A stretch of 5,493 nt of DNA from CAVIQK01 sp963644945 (GTDB taxonomy: Bacteria; Bacillota; Clostridia; Christensenellales; DTU072). Below are positions 5,447 to 5,493 of the stretch, in pieces. The DNA is taken from NCBI GenBank assembly GCA_963644945.1, contig CAVIQK010000024.1, positions 1 to 5,493 of the forward strand, read 5' to 3'. Below the pieces are notes generated by a model, which was not told the origin of the DNA, made no database searches, and saw nothing but the letters and a program-made list of their open reading frames with translations. Positions within the stretch are counted from its first letter, which is position 1. Each line of letters begins with the position of its first letter. A program made the translations under genes and the position numbers.

Positions 5447-5474
5447 AGACAGTCGTTTGACTGTCTCTTTTTTT
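5447..5474 (+). terminator. strong intrinsic terminator after the surface-protein gene
   Basis: AGACAGTC (5447-5454) and GACTGTCT (5459-5466) form a perfect 8-bp stem with a GTTT loop, followed by C and seven T's (5468-5474). A run of A's (5441-5447) on the other side lets it also work on the minus strand. It lies 93 bases after the stop codon. An AT-rich inverted repeat (5399-5406 with 5414-5421) lies between them and has no T-run. Confidence 0.9.
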
Positions 5475-5493
5475 GTTTTCGACTCTTTATAAT

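Noticed and set aside
5457..5493. TTGACT (5457-5462) and TATAAT (5488-5493) as a rightward promoter at the window edge
   Set aside because: The spacing is 25 bases, far from the usual 16-18, and the TTGACT is part of the terminator stem.
5354..5493. Repeat of the tRNA-Ala 3' end as an integration attachment site
   Set aside because: No match to the tRNA 3' sequence is seen after the surface-protein gene.

Overview
The window looks like chromosomal DNA of a moderately low-GC member of the Bacillota, probably an uncultured, gut-type Clostridia-like lineage. The clues are strong AGGAGG-type ribosome binding sites, sigma-A-like promoters, U-tract terminators, a CCA-encoding tRNA gene and a surface protein of a kind common in gut Firmicutes. 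This placement is inference; no 16S or other marker gene is present.

Layout. (1) 108-749, plus strand: queH, the cobalamin-independent epoxyqueuosine reductase that finishes queuosine synthesis on tRNA. (2) A convergent, bidirectional terminator at about 849-883. (3) Minus strand, 3226 down to 895: a PlsC-like acyltransferase, a membrane-anchored metallophosphoesterase 12 bases behind it, and a 74-residue two-helix membrane protein that also has its own promoter. The first two look like one transcription unit from a near-consensus promoter at 3243-3271; no terminator is visible before the third gene. Membrane-lipid or envelope work is a reasonable guess for this unit. (4) Plus strand, 3382-3457: tRNA-Ala with anticodon CGC, with its own promoter and terminator. 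(5) Plus strand, 3692-5353: a large AT-rich surface protein with an acidic hexapeptide-repeat cytoplasmic tail, one membrane helix, three Cys-rich 51-residue modules and a C-terminal DUF6273-like domain. It has its own promoter and ends at a strong terminator.

The most unusual region is gene 5. Its body is about 27-33% GC in the stretches counted, against about 47% in a counted part of the metallophosphoesterase gene. Its last ~90 coding bases jump to about 52% GC, are poor in A, and use almost only NNY codons. This lies just before the C-terminal GVR motif, where C-type-lectin-fold proteins diversified by retroelements carry their variable region. No reverse transcriptase or template repeat is in the window, so exchange with a paralogue is an equal or better explanation. 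Other oddities are a four-codon ORF overlapping the queH start as ATGA, a long hairpin in the last codons of queH, an acyltransferase lacking the Asp of its HX4D motif, and an mRNA start that nearly coincides with a ribosome binding site.
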